Assembly (NCBI GenBank): GCA_023910675.1
Contig: JAAVWC010000007.1
Coordinates: forward strand, 1-64,000
DNA: 64,000 nt
From: Gemmatimonas sp.
GTDB lineage: Bacteria; Gemmatimonadota; Gemmatimonadetes; Gemmatimonadales; Gemmatimonadaceae
Direction: 5' to 3'
Part shown: positions 23,943 to 34,268 of the stretch, in pieces
Numbering within the stretch: the first letter of the stretch is position 1
Layout of the letters: each line of letters opens with the position of its first letter
Notes under the pieces: generated by a model
What the model was told of the DNA's origin: nothing
The model's database searches: none
What the model saw: the letters and a program-made list of their open reading frames with translations, nothing else
Program-made: the position numbers and the translations under genes

Positions 23943-25330
23943 TCACGTACCGCCCGCCTGCAATGAGTCCAGCGGTGCCATGAGCAGCCACACGGTAAAC
24001 ACCGCCCCTTCGCCCGTCAGTCGGTTGATCACATCGAAGCTGATGTCGCCCCCCATCTGTCTGGCGTACCGTCGGCTGATGTGCAGCCCAAGGCCGGCGC
24101 CTTCCGGAGGGCGGTCTTTCGGGCTGAGCTGCACGAACGGTTCGAAAATGCTGTCCCACTGCTCGCCGGAAACGCCCGGGCCCGTATCCTCCACGCGAAT
24201 GAACACCCATGGCCCCTTGCCTCGCAGTGCCACCCCTTCGGGCGGCTGAGTCGCCGTACCGGCGCTCACGAGGACGGCGGCGGGCTCATCGCCATGCGGT
24301 TGCGCGAACCGTACGGCGTTGGCGAGCAAGTTGATGAGGATCTGGCGCAGCCGAGCCTCCTCCCCCAGCAGGCGAGACGCCCAGCCGTGGTGCCGGTGTT
24401 GTCGCGAAGACTGATGCCCCGCTGATGCGCCTGCGGTTCGACCAGCCCAAGGGCAGACGTCACGACGTGCCCGACGAGCACGGACTCGACGATGGTCGGT
24501 TCGTGGTGGGCTTCCGTGCGCGTGACCTCGAGCACGTCATTCACCAGCGTCAACAAATGATTGGCGCTCAACTTCATCCGCGACACAAAGCGTCGCTGTT
24601 TGTCGGTTAACGATCCCTCGGCGTCGCGCTCCAGCAACTCGGCATACGCCATGATCGCCTGAATGGGCGTGCGCACTTCGTGGCTTACCGTTGACACGAA
24701 TTGGCTACGCGCCACGTTGACCGCGTCAGCCATCGCCGCCGACCTTGCCTCCGCCGACGTGTGCTCGAGCGCGACATCTGCGGCACGTCTGGCGGTCAGA
24801 TCGCGCGTGACCTTCGTGAACCCGATGAGTGTGCCATCTGGCTCGCGCAGCGCCGTCAACGTGACGCTGGCCAGGAACATGGACCCATCGCGTCGCACCC
24901 GATGTCCCTCTCCCACGTACTCGCCGTCACGCGCGGCGTGCAGGAGGTGGCGCTCCGCGGTGCCGTCGTCGGCGCCGCCGTCAGGATACAAGAGACGAAG
25001 ATGCGCCCCTTCGGCCTCGTGCCGCATCCACCACTTGATGTAGCGCGCGCCCTCGCCCCAGTACGTGATGATCCCCTCGGGGTCCATAAGAAAAATGGCA
25101 TAGTCGCGAACCCCCTCGGCCAGAGCGGGAAAGGCGCGTTCCAGGGTGTCGGCGTGCGCCGTCTCGACCGCGGTCGGCACCATGCGGGCGGCATCAGTTC
25201 CGGGTGCGGAGCGACGGAGCGCCGCGCGGCGTTCCTCGCTCTCCCGCGCGGTGGATTCGGCCGCGGGGGACTCGGGGAGGGCATCGGCGTTGCGTTCGCC
25301 GTGCCCCGGTGAAGGCGTACGATCGGGCAT
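23943..25330 (-). pseudogene. PAS-domain sensor histidine kinase with one frameshift
   Basis: From ATG 25330 the first frame gives an N-terminal low-complexity region, a PAS domain (FPALAEGVRDYAIFLMDPEGIITYWGEGA through DGSMFLASVTLTALREPDGTLIGFTKVTRDLT) and a HisKA domain with the phospho-acceptor His (FVSTVSHEVRTPIQAIMAYAELL). The frame is lost near 24378, and a second frame (24329-23943) continues with LLANAVRFAQPH (N box), VEDTGPGV (G1) and GAGLGLHISRR (G2). The bridge RLLGEEARLRQILINLLANAV can be read in the second frame, so one indel explains the break. The repaired protein is about 460 aa and cytoplasmic. No response-regulator gene is adjacent, only the receiver fragment at 25337-25608. 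Confidence 0.8.
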
Positions 25331-25336
25331 TCATAA

Positions 25337-25608
25337 ATGCCATGCATACGGAAGGCCAACACCTTTCGCGATTCCGGCACGACGGTGACGATCTGGCTCC
25401 CGGTGGCCGATGACGTGGCCGCGCCAGCGACGAACGACCGGATCATTGCCGCACTCCCCTTCGCGCCGAGGCACTCATTACCGAGGACACGCGGGAATGG
25501 CTGGACCGGGAGGCCATTCCCTTCCTGCACAAGCCCTTCGCGCTGGGGGCGTTCCACCAGCTCATGGCGCAGCTTGGCGAGCCGGCGGCGGCTCCGGCAT
25601 TCGTTTGA
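25337..25608 (+). pseudogene. Fragment of a hybrid histidine kinase (end of ATPase domain plus end of receiver domain)
   Basis: Frame 2 reads RDSGTTVTIWLPVADD, the last strand of a HATPase domain (GxGTTFxIxLP), followed by a linker. Frame 1 then reads ALITEDTREWLDREAIPFLHKPFALGAFHQLM to TGA 25606-25608, which is the beta5/alpha5 end of a receiver domain with the conserved Lys of HKPF. Only about 80 codons remain and the two parts are out of frame, so most of a hybrid kinase has been deleted. It lies head to head with the PAS histidine kinase on the other strand, suggesting a rearrangement in a two-component cluster. Confidence 0.65.
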
Positions 25609-25723
25609 CGGCCGCGGGGCGGCACGCGGGCGGTGTCCTTTGTCCCCCCGCCTGATTATTGATTGAACCACGCGGCCGCCGCGATGTCCCGGCGTGCGGC
25701 CCCACCCCTTCTGCTTCGGTTCA

Positions 25724-28183
25724 ATGCCTCCGCGCCCCAAATCTGCCCCGATCCCCACGCCACGACGCGAACGCGTCATGCCGCGTGAGGTCACCGACGA
25801 AATGCGGGATTCGTTCATCAACTATTCGATGAGCGTGATCACGTCGCGTGCGTTGCCCGATGTGCGCGATGGCCTCAAGCCCGTCAATCGTCGCATTCTG
25901 TACGCGATGAACGAACTCGGCCTCGCACCGGGGCGTCCGTTCAAGAAGGCCGCCACGGTCGTCGGCGACGTGCTCGGCAAGTACCACCCGCATGGCGACA
26001 GCAGCGTGTACGATGCGCTTGTGCGCATGGTGCAGGATTTTTCACTGCGCTATCCGCTTATCGAGGGACAGGGTAACTTCGGCAGCATCGACGGCGACCC
26101 CGCTGCGGCGTATCGGTACACCGAAGCGCGCATGGCCGCTCCCGGCGTGGCACTGCTCGAGGGCATCGATCAAAACACGGTCGCGTTCGTCCCCAATTAC
26201 GACGATCGTCTCGAAGAACCGTCGGTGCTGCCAGCAGCTATTCCCAACCTGCTCGTCAACGGGGTGAGTGGCATCGCGGTGGGAATGGCGACGAATATGC
26301 CGCCGCACAACCTGCGCGAGATCGGCAAGGCGATCATTCGGGTCATCGAAGAGCCGACGGTGGACCTCGCCGAGTTGCGCAAGATCGTGAAGGGGCCCGA
26401 CTTCCCCACCGCGGGGCTGATCGTGGGGAAGGAGGCGATCAAACAGTACATGGAGACGGGTCGCGGGCGCCTCATCAACCGTGCCCGTGTCGTGCTCGAA
26501 GCCAAGCCCGGTTCGTCGCGCACGCAGCTGGTCGTCACCGAGTTGCCCTACCAGGCGAACAAGGCGCGCATCATCGAGCAGATCGCCGACCTGGTGAAGG
26601 AAGAGAAGCTGGTGGGGATCAGCGCGCTGCGCGACGAGTCCGATCGCGAAGGGCTGCGCATGGTCATCGAGCTCAAGCGCGACGCGGAGCCCAAGAAGCT
26701 GCTTGCGCGCCTCTTCAAGCTCACGGGCCTCGAGGTTACGTTCGGCGTCATCAACCTGACACTGGTGCCGGAGCATGGGCGCCTGGTGCCGCGCGAACTC
26801 GGACTGCGCGCGCTCATCGATCACTTCATTGCGCACCGGCACGATGTGCTGGTCAAGCGTACGGAGTTCGAGAAGGGTAAAGCCGAAGCGCGACTGCACA
26901 TCGTCGAGGGGTTGCTCATCGCGGTCAACGACATCGACCGCGTCGTGCAGCTCATCAAGACGGCCAAGGACGGTGAACAGGCGCACGCCCGACTGCGCAA
27001 GGAGTACTCCCTTTCCGAGCTGCAGGCCGACGCCATTCTCGCCTTGCGATTGGCGCGTCTGACCGGCCTCGAGGTTACCGCGCTCAAGAACGAAGCCCGC
27101 GAACTCAAGGCGCGCATCAAGGAACTCGTCGCCCTGCTCGCGTCGCCGCCCATGCGCATGGCGGCGCTCGCCGAAGAAGTCACGCACGTTGTCGATCGGT
27201 TCGGTGATGCGCGTCGCACGGAAATCGTGACGGCTGAAGCCGCCGCCGAAGTCGCGGAAACCGTCGCCGACGCCGAAGTGGTGGGTGTCGTCACGTACGG
27301 TGCACGGGTGCTGCAGGCGCCATTGCCGTCAGGACGCGCGCGGCGCGCCGAAGCCGCCGAGCGCGCGTTGCCGCTCGACGAGTTGCCGATGGTGAAGGGC
27401 CGACTGCGTCAGACGGAATCGCTGCTGGTGTTGTCGCAGGACGGGCAGGCGTACACCATCTTCGGCAGCGAACTCCCGCCGGCGGCACGCAGTGGCCGCG
27501 GCACGCTGCTCAAGGAGTTGGTGGAATGGCCACGGCACGGGACACCCGTGCTTGGCTCCATCGTCCGCGACTTTGCGCATCCGCTGTTCGTCACCATGGT
27601 CACCGCAACGGGTCAGGTAAAGCGCACCGCCATCAAGGAGTTCAAGAACGCGCGCCTGGCCGGCATCAAAGCCATCCGGCTCGACAAGGGGGACCGCCTC
27701 ATCGGCGCCGCCCTCACGACGGGGCAGGACGACCTGTGTCTGGCGACCGCGTTGGGACAGATCATCCGATTCCACGAGTCGGAGGTCCGCGACATGGGGC
27801 GCGATGCGGGCGGCGTGCGCGGCATGACGCTCAAGGACAACGATCGCGTCGTGGCGCTGGCAGTGGTGGGGCCGCAGGACGAGGTCTGCGTCGGCACCAG
27901 CGGTGGCTATCTCAAGCGGGTCGCCGTTGAATCGATGCCGCTGCAGGGGCGCGGCGGGCAGGGCGTGCAGCTGGTGGCGCCCGCCGAGCGGACCGGCGCC
28001 GTCGTGGGCTTGGTGGCGGTCGCTGCGGAGCTGTCGGCGTCGTTCATCACGGGGGCCGGTACGACGGTGGCCGTCGACCTCGACGAGCTGCCGGTGGTGG
28101 GGCGGAACATCAAATCCACGCGCCCTGCGGATTGGCCGGGAAGCCTGACGTCGGTCGCGTTCGTCGCCAACCCCGACGAGTAA
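25724..28183 (+). CDS. gyrA: DNA gyrase/topoisomerase IV subunit A (GyrA-type)
   Basis: About 819 aa; starts at 25694, 25724 and 25778 are all possible and none has a clear Shine-Dalgarno site. The breakage-reunion domain begins with [33 protein letters not shown] and continues with [17 protein letters not shown]. The catalytic Tyr is in [10 protein letters not shown] near residue 130, and [13 protein letters not shown] and [15 protein letters not shown] follow. A coiled-coil segment leads to a C-terminal six-bladed pinwheel. The last blade holds QGRGGQG, a good GyrA box, which favours gyrase over topoisomerase IV. No gyrB is adjacent. It acts with GyrB to cut and pass DNA duplexes. Many genomes of this group carry more than one GyrA/ParC, so this may be the second copy. 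A strong terminator follows. Confidence 0.88.
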   Translation: MPPRPKSAPIPTPRRERVMPREVTDEMRDSFINYSMSVITSRALPDVRDGLKPVNRRILYAMNELGLAPGRPFKKAATVVGDVLGKYHPHGDSSVYDALVRMVQDFSLRYPLIEGQGNFGSIDGDPAAAYRYTEARMAAPGVALLEGIDQNTVAFVPNYDDRLEEPSVLPAAIPNLLVNGVSGIAVGMATNMPPHNLREIGKAIIRVIEEPTVDLAELRKIVKGPDFPTAGLIVGKEAIKQYMETGRGRLINRARVVLEAKPGSSRTQLVVTELPYQANKARIIEQIADLVKEEKLVGISALRDESDREGLRMVIELKRDAEPKKLLARLFKLTGLEVTFGVINLTLVPEHGRLVPRELGLRALIDHFIAHRHDVLVKRTEFEKGKAEARLHIVEGLLIAVNDIDRVVQLIKTAKDGEQAHARLRKEYSLSELQADAILALRLARLTGLEVTALKNEARELKARIKELVALLASPPMRMAALAEEVTHVVDRFGDARRTEIVTAEAAAEVAETVADAEVVGVVTYGARVLQAPLPSGRARRAEAAERALPLDELPMVKGRLRQTESLLVLSQDGQAYTIFGSELPPAARSGRGTLLKELVEWPRHGTPVLGSIVRDFAHPLFVTMVTATGQVKRTAIKEFKNARLAGIKAIRLDKGDRLIGAALTTGQDDLCLATALGQIIRFHESEVRDMGRDAGGVRGMTLKDNDRVVALAVVGPQDEVCVGTSGGYLKRVAVESMPLQGRGGQGVQLVAPAERTGAVVGLVAVAAELSASFITGAGTTVAVDLDELPVVGRNIKSTRPADWPGSLTSVAFVANPDE

Positions 28184-28201
28184 CCGCGGCCGCGCCAATA
28201 C

Positions 28202-28245
28202 AAACGGTCAGGGCGTCTTCATCGCGCCCTGACCGTTTGCGTTTT
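28202..28245. terminator. Bidirectional rho-independent terminator
   Basis: AAACGGTCAGGGCG and CGCCCTGACCGTTT form a perfect 14-bp stem around a short loop (about 28202-28239), followed by GCGTTTTG. It lies between the GyrA-type gene and the convergent small gene at 28268, so it can serve both strands. Confidence 0.85.
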
Positions 28246-28267
28246 GTGTCGCGCGTTACGTCGCGCG

Positions 28268-28576
28268 TTACGGTGTCTTGGCACCGAGCGCGCGGACGAG
28301 CAGCGACTCCCAGATGGCGTCGAGCGCTTCCAGGCCGGCCGTGTCGACGCTGGCGCCGCTGAGTCGGTTGGTGAGCCGCCGACGGTTGCGGTGGTAATAC
28401 TGCTCGTATCTCGCCTTGGCTTGCGCCTCGGGAAGGTTCCGGGCGTACCACTGCGTCACCACGGTCAGGGTTGCCTCGTGCCAAGTGGAGGCCGGCAGTG
28501 AGCCGTCTTCGTACTGCAGGACCAACTCCCACTGCCACGAGCGATGCTCGGCCGTCGCGGTTTGCATGTCAGCCAT
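28268..28576 (-). CDS. Small conserved-looking cytoplasmic protein of unknown function
   Basis: 102 aa from ATG 28576. The sequence has Trp-rich and helical stretches (SWQWELVLQYEDGSLPASTWHEATLTVVTQWYARNLPEAQAKARYEQYYHRN) and no signal peptide, membrane helix or catalytic motif. The composition is that of a real coding region and no competing frame is credible. It ends next to the terminator shared with the topoisomerase gene. I do not recognise its family. Confidence 0.6.
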   Translation of the reverse strand: MADMQTATAEHRSWQWELVLQYEDGSLPASTWHEATLTVVTQWYARNLPEAQAKARYEQYYHRNRRRLTNRLSGASVDTAGLEALDAIWESLLVRALGAKTP

Positions 28577-28762
28577 CGGAGTGCTGCCTCACTGAAAAGA
28601 TTGGATGCGGCGGACTACGGAAGGTACGTCAGGGACCACCTCGCCGCCGCGCACACGGGATCGCCACCCAAATCCACCATGTCCCGCAGCGACCCAAGTA
28701 CGGCCAAGATCCCATAGGCCCCCCTCTTCAACGGCCGGGGTAAAAATCCGAGACTTGATATC

Positions 28763-29437
28763 ATGCTCGGTCCAATGCCCGTCGCAGTCGTCCGCATTTG
28801 GGAAGTCGATCTGCCAGTATCTCTCGTGTCGCCCAGTGTGGCGGCGCTTGTCGCTGGCGCGGTTCTTTTCGTATTCCTCCTGCGTCGTCGGTCGTGGACG
28901 CGCCCCCGCAGGAGCGCGCAGGCCCCATTCGTCGGGACGAACGCCGTCGATGCCCCGGGCTCTGCCGCCGAGGCACCGCCCCAGACAATGGGGACATCCG
29001 CAGCGCACGTCGGTGTCGTCCTGTCCCGCCTGGACAACGTGCTTTCGCCGCTGCTGGGCGAGGCCATCTCGCTCGATGTGCTCAACGCCTCGGCGGGACG
29101 GCCATTGCTGGCACCGGATCGATTAGAGCAAGTGCTGGTACAGCTGGCGCTCACCGTTCGAGACGGCATGGATGGAGGGATCGTGACGATGCGCGCGTAC
29201 GATGGCCTCGGCGACGTGACACGCGGCGATGGGCGACGGACGTGGACGATCATCGAGGTGGGGAAGGTGGATGCCCCTTCGTATCTGCCGCTGGTGTCCC
29301 GCGTCTCCGCGTCCAACGAGCAGGGGTTGCAGCAGGTCCGCCAAATGGTAGATGAGGTCGGTGGCCGACTCGCCATGGAACAGCGCGCGCCTGGGAATCC
29401 GTACTTCGTGCTGCAGCTGCCCAGTATCGCCGCGTAG
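28763..29437 (+). CDS. Membrane-anchored protein with a degenerate histidine-kinase ATPase-like domain
   Basis: 224 aa. One membrane helix near the N-terminus (VSPSVAALVAGAVLFVFLL) is followed by a basic linker. The C-terminal part follows the outline of a HATPase domain: SAAHVGVVLSRLDNVLSPLLGE, LLAPDRLEQVLVQLALTVRDGMDGGIVTMRAYD (N-box region, where kinases have NLxxNAxxAM), WTIIEVGK, then NEQGLQQVRQMVDEVGGRLAMEQRAPGNPYFVLQLP, the last part of such domains. The N-box Asn is replaced, the G1 (DxGxG) motif is absent, and there is no phospho-acceptor His domain. It is probably an inactive, ligand-binding or regulatory relative of histidine kinases. Confidence 0.6.
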   Translation: MLGPMPVAVVRIWEVDLPVSLVSPSVAALVAGAVLFVFLLRRRSWTRPRRSAQAPFVGTNAVDAPGSAAEAPPQTMGTSAAHVGVVLSRLDNVLSPLLGEAISLDVLNASAGRPLLAPDRLEQVLVQLALTVRDGMDGGIVTMRAYDGLGDVTRGDGRRTWTIIEVGKVDAPSYLPLVSRVSASNEQGLQQVRQMVDEVGGRLAMEQRAPGNPYFVLQLPSIAA

Positions 29438-29544
29438 GCGCCGGGGACTCGCGCCGCGCAGAGGTGCAGGCGGCGATCACGGGTGACAGATTGGGGCGAT
29501 GGTGAGGGCAGCGATTCCCCTCTGACGCGCTGCACTGCCGCCGT

Positions 29545-29838
29545 TTGTACCATTCACCCGACGTGACGCGCACGCTCAAAGACGATGCCTTTGTCTTCTC
29601 GAAGCCGCTGTCGCCGGGCAAGACGCCGGCAGCAATGGCGGCGTTCGCGGAGAAGCCGGTCGGTGCGCCGCCGGGCATGCCGATGGGTGGCATTACCAAC
29701 ATCCTCCCGGGCGACACCGTTTACCTGCCCGTGACGATACCCGCCGGCGAGTACGCGTTCATCTGTTTCGACCCCGATGCCAAGGACGGGAAGCCACACT
29801 TGGTGCATGGCATGATCAAGCAGATCTCCATCACGTAG
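29545..29838 (+). pseudogene. Truncated C-terminal part of a secreted cupredoxin-like protein
   Basis: An open frame of 97 codons from TTG 29545, or a shorter one from GTG 29563, without a signal peptide. KDDAFVFSKPLSPGKTPAAMAAFAEKP and GGITNILPGDTVYLPVTIPAGEYAFICFDPDAKDGKPHLVHGMIKQISIT look like the C-terminal half of secreted proteins common in this group, ending in a cupredoxin-like strand pattern (PGxYAxICFxPDAKDGKPHxxHGM). The usual signal peptide and N-terminal half are not found upstream in any frame. It is probably a 5'-deleted remnant, or expressed as a short protein. Confidence 0.5.
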
Positions 29839-29845
29839 CCCCGGG

Positions 29846-30670
29846 TTACCGCGACAGGAAGAGCCAGACGGCGCTGCCGATTCCGATAAGGGAGACAGCG
29901 CCGCGCACCCACGCCTGCGGCACCTTCTGCGCCAGCCCGGACATCGCGTAACCGCCAGCGCTCGAGCCGATCGCCATGACGAGCGCAATGGGCCAGTTGA
30001 CGAGCCCCTTGAGCGCGAAGGTGATGGCGGCGATGCCGTTGAAGCAGATGCCGTTGAAATTCTTGAGGCCGTTCATGCGATGAATGTTCGTCATGCCCAT
30101 GAGGCCGAACGTTGCGAGCATGACGATGCCGGCCCCGGCGCCGAAGTAGCCGCCATAGATCGCGACGAAGTACTGGGCGATGATCATGCCGCGCGTGGGT
30201 TCAATGGGCGCCGGTCCGTGCGGCACTTCGGTCACGTAATGCCGGAGCCATTTCATGAACCGCGCTTGAAACGCGAAGAGCAGGGTCGCGCCGAAGACGA
30301 GCCACGGCACAATGGCGCGGAACTGGTCGTCACTCGTGGCCATGAGCAGGCCGGCGCCGGTGAGGCCGCCGAGGAGGCTCGGAATGGCGAGCTTGATGGC
30401 CCAGCGCTCCGAGCCTTCCAATTCGCGTCGATACCCCAGCATGCTCGCGAGCGAACCGGGCCACAGCGCTACCGTGCTCGTGGCGTTCGCCGAAACGGGC
30501 GTGACACCGAGGCCAAGCAAAGCCGGGAAGGTGAGCAGCGTGCCGCCGCCAGCGATGGAATTGACGGCGCCACCGATCGCCGAGACGGCGGCGATGGCGG
30601 CCAATTGTGAGACGGAGGGCTGCGTGAGGAGCATTGGCGAAGGATCGCCCAAATCGCGTTCCAGCGTCAC
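29846..30670 (-). CDS. TauE/SafE (TSUP) family membrane permease
   Basis: 274 aa (ATG 30634 is an alternative start) with about eight membrane helices. LAAIAAVSAIGGAVNSIAGGGTLLTFPALLGLGVTP is the first half of the duplicated TSUP signature (GxxxGxxGGGG.ΦxxP), and GGYFGAGAGIVMLATFGLMG is the second. The family exports or imports small anionic compounds such as sulfite, sulfoacetate or taurine products. The following gene (DUF423, 12 bp upstream on the same strand) is probably transcribed with it. No sulfur-metabolism gene is adjacent, so the substrate is unassigned. Confidence 0.88.
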   Translation of the reverse strand: MTLERDLGDPSPMLLTQPSVSQLAAIAAVSAIGGAVNSIAGGGTLLTFPALLGLGVTPVSANATSTVALWPGSLASMLGYRRELEGSERWAIKLAIPSLLGGLTGAGLLMATSDDQFRAIVPWLVFGATLLFAFQARFMKWLRHYVTEVPHGPAPIEPTRGMIIAQYFVAIYGGYFGAGAGIVMLATFGLMGMTNIHRMNGLKNFNGICFNGIAAITFALKGLVNWPIALVMAIGSSAGGYAMSGLAQKVPQAWVRGAVSLIGIGSAVWLFLSR

Positions 30671-30682
30671 CCCTTGAGGCGA

Positions 30683-31051
30683 TCAGCCGGTGCGGGCCGC
30701 CAGCGCGAGGCATATCCATCCGGCGATGAAGCACACACCGCCAATCGGCGTGATTGCGCCCAAGGCGCGGATGCCGGTCAACGCCATGGCGTACAGCGAC
30801 CCGCTGAAGAACAGTGTGCCGGCGAGAAACAGCCATCCACTCGCGGTGCTCCACGTGCCGGGCCAGCGGCCGGCAATCCACGCTGCGGCGATCAGCGCCA
30901 GCGCATGGTACATCTGGTAGCGCGCGCCCGTTTCGAATACCTCGAGCATGCGCGGCTCAAGACGCGCCCGCAACGCATGCGCCCCGAACGCGCCTGCAGC
31001 GACACCGATGGCCCCTGACAGGGCGCCCAACGTGAGAAAGAGTCGTTCCAT
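30683..31051 (-). CDS. DUF423 (YgdD/TMEM256-like) membrane protein
   Basis: 122 aa with four membrane segments. It starts MERLFLTLGALSGAIGVAAGAFGAHALRARL and contains FETGARYQMYHALALI and SGWLFLAGTLFFSGSLY, all typical of DUF423: GAFGAH near the start, YQMYHA, and the GxxFSGSLY segment. The family has no proven function. The gene lies directly upstream of the TSUP permease on the same strand and probably shares its transcript. Confidence 0.9.
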   Translation of the reverse strand: MERLFLTLGALSGAIGVAAGAFGAHALRARLEPRMLEVFETGARYQMYHALALIAAAWIAGRWPGTWSTASGWLFLAGTLFFSGSLYAMALTGIRALGAITPIGGVCFIAGWICLALAARTG

Positions 31052-31073
31052 ACCAGCAATGTATACCAGCGAT

Positions 31074-31535
31074 CTAAGCCGGCGGAGTCGACAGGACTAT
31101 GTCGCTCCCACGACTGCCGACCATCAGGCTGCCGATCGCTTCGGTCAGTGCCTGCTGCGCCTCGGTGAAGGGCCGTGATTCGTGCCACGGCAGGAGCTTC
31201 ACTTCGAGATCGCCGGACGTTTGCACCGGCACGTGTACACCGTACTCTCCAGGCATCATGAGCTGCGCGTCGAACGGTGGCGTTTGCCCCGCCGGCAAGA
31301 CCTGCCAATGGCGCTGTCCGTGGGGGCGCATGTGCCAGACCACGGTGGTGGCCGCGACACGTGCGCGCAGTGCGACGCAGATGCTGGCGCCGAGTTCGTC
31401 GAGCGTCGAGGCGGTGCGGATGCCCTCGGCTTCGGTGATGCGCCCGACATCGTTCAGGCGGGAGAGCACCTGCTGGAGCAGCGGCAGGACAAACGTGGTG
31501 GGCACACGATGGGGCCTTTCTGTATATGCGCTCAC
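31074..31535 (-). CDS. Protein of unknown function, possible GAF-like domain
   Basis: 153 aa. The first half is helical (LPLLQQVLSRLNDVGRITEAEGI). The second has alternating strands and helices (TVVWHMRPHGQRHWQVLPAG, LEVKLLPWHES) and ends with PFTEAQQALTEAIGSLMVG, a layout that could be a GAF-like sensory domain, though no ligand motif is convincing. It lies 2 bp from the end of the S9 peptidase gene on the same strand, so it is probably cotranscribed with that peptidase. No signal peptide or membrane helix was seen. Confidence 0.55.
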   Translation of the reverse strand: MSAYTERPHRVPTTFVLPLLQQVLSRLNDVGRITEAEGIRTASTLDELGASICVALRARVAATTVVWHMRPHGQRHWQVLPAGQTPPFDAQLMMPGEYGVHVPVQTSGDLEVKLLPWHESRPFTEAQQALTEAIGSLMVGSRGSDIVLSTPPA

Positions 31536-31537
31536 GA

Positions 31538-33715
31538 TTACTTGGGGCCGATCTGGTATTCCTTCGGAGGCGTCGCGCCCAGCAGGTGCTGCACGAAATA
31601 GTCCCAGCGACGCCGCATCATGTAGTTCGACGCGCTGCCGTAGCCGTGCGCGGCGTTCGGAATCATGAGGAGATCAAAATCCCTGCCCGCCTTGATGAGC
31701 GCGTCGACCACCAGGTACGTGTTGTCGGGTGGCACATTGTCGTCCAACGTGCCATGGGCCAACAGCAGCTTGCCCTTGAGGTTCTTGGCAAAATTCTGAT
31801 TGGCTTCGGCATCGTAATTGTCGCCCGTGCCGGTCTTCACGAGCAGGCCATGATAGCGCTCGCCCCAATCGTCTTCGTAGTTGCGGTTCTCGTGATTCCC
31901 CGATTCGGAGATGCCCACCTTGAAGAAATCGGGATAACGGAACATCGCACCCGCCGTGGCGAATCCACCGCCCGAGTGCCCCCAGATGCCGGCGCGATCG
32001 ATGTCGATGAACGCATAGCGCGCCGCGAGCTGCTTCATGCCGGTGATCTGGTCGGGGAGCGTGTTGTCGCCCATGCGCGCATAGTACGCGTCGTGGAAGG
32101 ACTTGGAGCGCGTGGGATTGCCCGTGCCGTCGATCGCTACCACGACGAACCCCAGCTCGGCGAGCGCCTGGTTGTCGCGCGTCGCCGCGCTGAACTGGCG
32201 ACTCCCCACCGAGCCACCCTGCGGGCCCGGGTAGATGTAGTTGATGATGGGGTACTTCTTGGTGGAATCGAGTTGCGTGGGTGTCCACATGAGGCCGTAC
32301 AGGTCCCACTTGCCATCGCGGTCCTTGACCGTGATGCGCGTGGGGGGCTTCCAGCCGGTGGCGACGAGCTTGGAGATGTCACCCTTTTCGAGCGTCGCCA
32401 TGAGTGCGCCCGACTTTGCATCGCGCAGCACCGCCGTCTGCGGCAGGTCCGGGCGCGACCAGCTGTCAACGAACCGCGCGCCGTCGGGGGAGAGGGACAC
32501 GTTGTGGTCACCGTCTTCCGGCGTGAGCAGCGTAGGCCCTTTGCCGTTGAAGCCGATGCGGTAGAGATGACGGAAGTACGGGTCGCGCCCCTTTTCCCTC
32601 CCGGCGGCAGTGAACCACACCGTACGGCTCTTCTCGTCGAGGCGCTCGATGGACAACACCGTGCCTTCGCCGGTCGTGATCTGATGCTTGAGCGCGCCGG
32701 TGGTGAGATCGTAGAGGTACAGCTGGCCCCAGTCGTCGCGCTCCGAGAACCAGAGCACTTCGTTCGAGGCGGTCAGCAGGCGCCAGTTCTGATCGCCGTC
32801 GCCGCTTTCGAACTGCGTTTTCACTTCTTCGCGCAACACCTGCCGCACGTCGCCCGTGCTCGCATCGGCGACGCGCAGCGTGGCGATCTTGTGATCGCGC
32901 GAGTTGGAGAGGAAGGCCACCTTGCTCGCGTCGGGGAACCATTCCACGTCGGCCAGCTTGCCACCACACTGAATGTGGTCGCACACCGAACTGCGGTGCT
33001 CGTCCGCCGGCATGTTGAAGCGCACCACGCGCGGCGTGCTGGCCGACAGGTCCACCACCACACGCTCGATCATCGACACGACGCTGTCCCCCGGCAGCGG
33101 ATACTTCCACGCGCTCAGCTCGGGATGTCCGACCTTGGTGCGCACCAGATACATGTCGCCGACTTTGCGCTGGTCCTGCTGAAACGTGGCGATCTTTTTC
33201 GAGTCCGGCGACCAGAGCAGCACGGCGCGATCGCTGTGGACCCAGCCGGCGTTGTCGGTGGCGTATCCGTAGTCCTTCACGCCGTCGGTGGTGAGCTGGC
33301 TTTCCTGATTGCTCGCGACATCGCGAACCCAGAGGTTCCAGTCACGAACGAACGCGGCCTTCGTGCCGTCGGGTGACATCGACTCGGGGGCGCGCGTACG
33401 GTTGCGGGCGGCCGGGCGGGCCGCCTCGGCGGCGGGGCACGACGCACCGGCGGCGGCACAGTTGGTCTTGATGCCCTTGGCGTTCACCACGAACATGGGC
33501 TGCGCGCCGTCGGGTTGCCGCACGCGATAGGTGAAGCGGCCGTCGGGGAGCCAATTCGGTTGGACGCCGGTGTTGGAGACCAGCGGCTGCGTGTTGAAGC
33601 CGAGGAATTTCTCGGCGCGGGCGTAGTCGGCGGCGGTGAGGGCGCGCGGCTGGGCGGACAGCGCCGCGAGGGGGGAGACCGCGGTAATGGCGATCAGGAC
33701 GGCGGAACGTCGCAT
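31538..33715 (-). CDS. Secreted dipeptidyl-peptidase-IV-like S9 peptidase
   Basis: 725 aa from ATG 33715, which begins a signal peptide (RRSAVLIAITAVSPLAALSA-QPR); ATG 33745 is a less likely start. Residues about 25-460 form the DPP-IV N-terminal beta-propeller (WSPDSKKIATFQQDQRKVGDMYL, WFPDASKVAFLSNSRDHKI). The C-terminal alpha/beta-hydrolase domain has the nucleophile elbow GIWGHSGGGFATAG, the acid in TLDDNVPPDNT and the catalytic His in AAHGYG. It should remove dipeptides or short peptides in the periplasm or outside the cell. Its promoter region is the large CCCCGA-containing inverted repeat at 33785-34268, which separates it from the upstream GMC operon on the same strand. Confidence 0.9.
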   Translation of the reverse strand: MRRSAVLIAITAVSPLAALSAQPRALTAADYARAEKFLGFNTQPLVSNTGVQPNWLPDGRFTYRVRQPDGAQPMFVVNAKGIKTNCAAAGASCPAAEAARPAARNRTRAPESMSPDGTKAAFVRDWNLWVRDVASNQESQLTTDGVKDYGYATDNAGWVHSDRAVLLWSPDSKKIATFQQDQRKVGDMYLVRTKVGHPELSAWKYPLPGDSVVSMIERVVVDLSASTPRVVRFNMPADEHRSSVCDHIQCGGKLADVEWFPDASKVAFLSNSRDHKIATLRVADASTGDVRQVLREEVKTQFESGDGDQNWRLLTASNEVLWFSERDDWGQLYLYDLTTGALKHQITTGEGTVLSIERLDEKSRTVWFTAAGREKGRDPYFRHLYRIGFNGKGPTLLTPEDGDHNVSLSPDGARFVDSWSRPDLPQTAVLRDAKSGALMATLEKGDISKLVATGWKPPTRITVKDRDGKWDLYGLMWTPTQLDSTKKYPIINYIYPGPQGGSVGSRQFSAATRDNQALAELGFVVVAIDGTGNPTRSKSFHDAYYARMGDNTLPDQITGMKQLAARYAFIDIDRAGIWGHSGGGFATAGAMFRYPDFFKVGISESGNHENRNYEDDWGERYHGLLVKTGTGDNYDAEANQNFAKNLKGKLLLAHGTLDDNVPPDNTYLVVDALIKAGRDFDLLMIPNAAHGYGSASNYMMRRRWDYFVQHLLGATPPKEYQIGPK

Positions 33716-33784
33716 CGGCAAGGAAGGGTAGAGGAAGACGACCACTCAACTTGTGTCGGAGAGGCTGGCAGCCACCAGTGGTCG

Positions 33785-34267
<483 letters not shown>

Positions 34268-34268
<1 letters not shown>

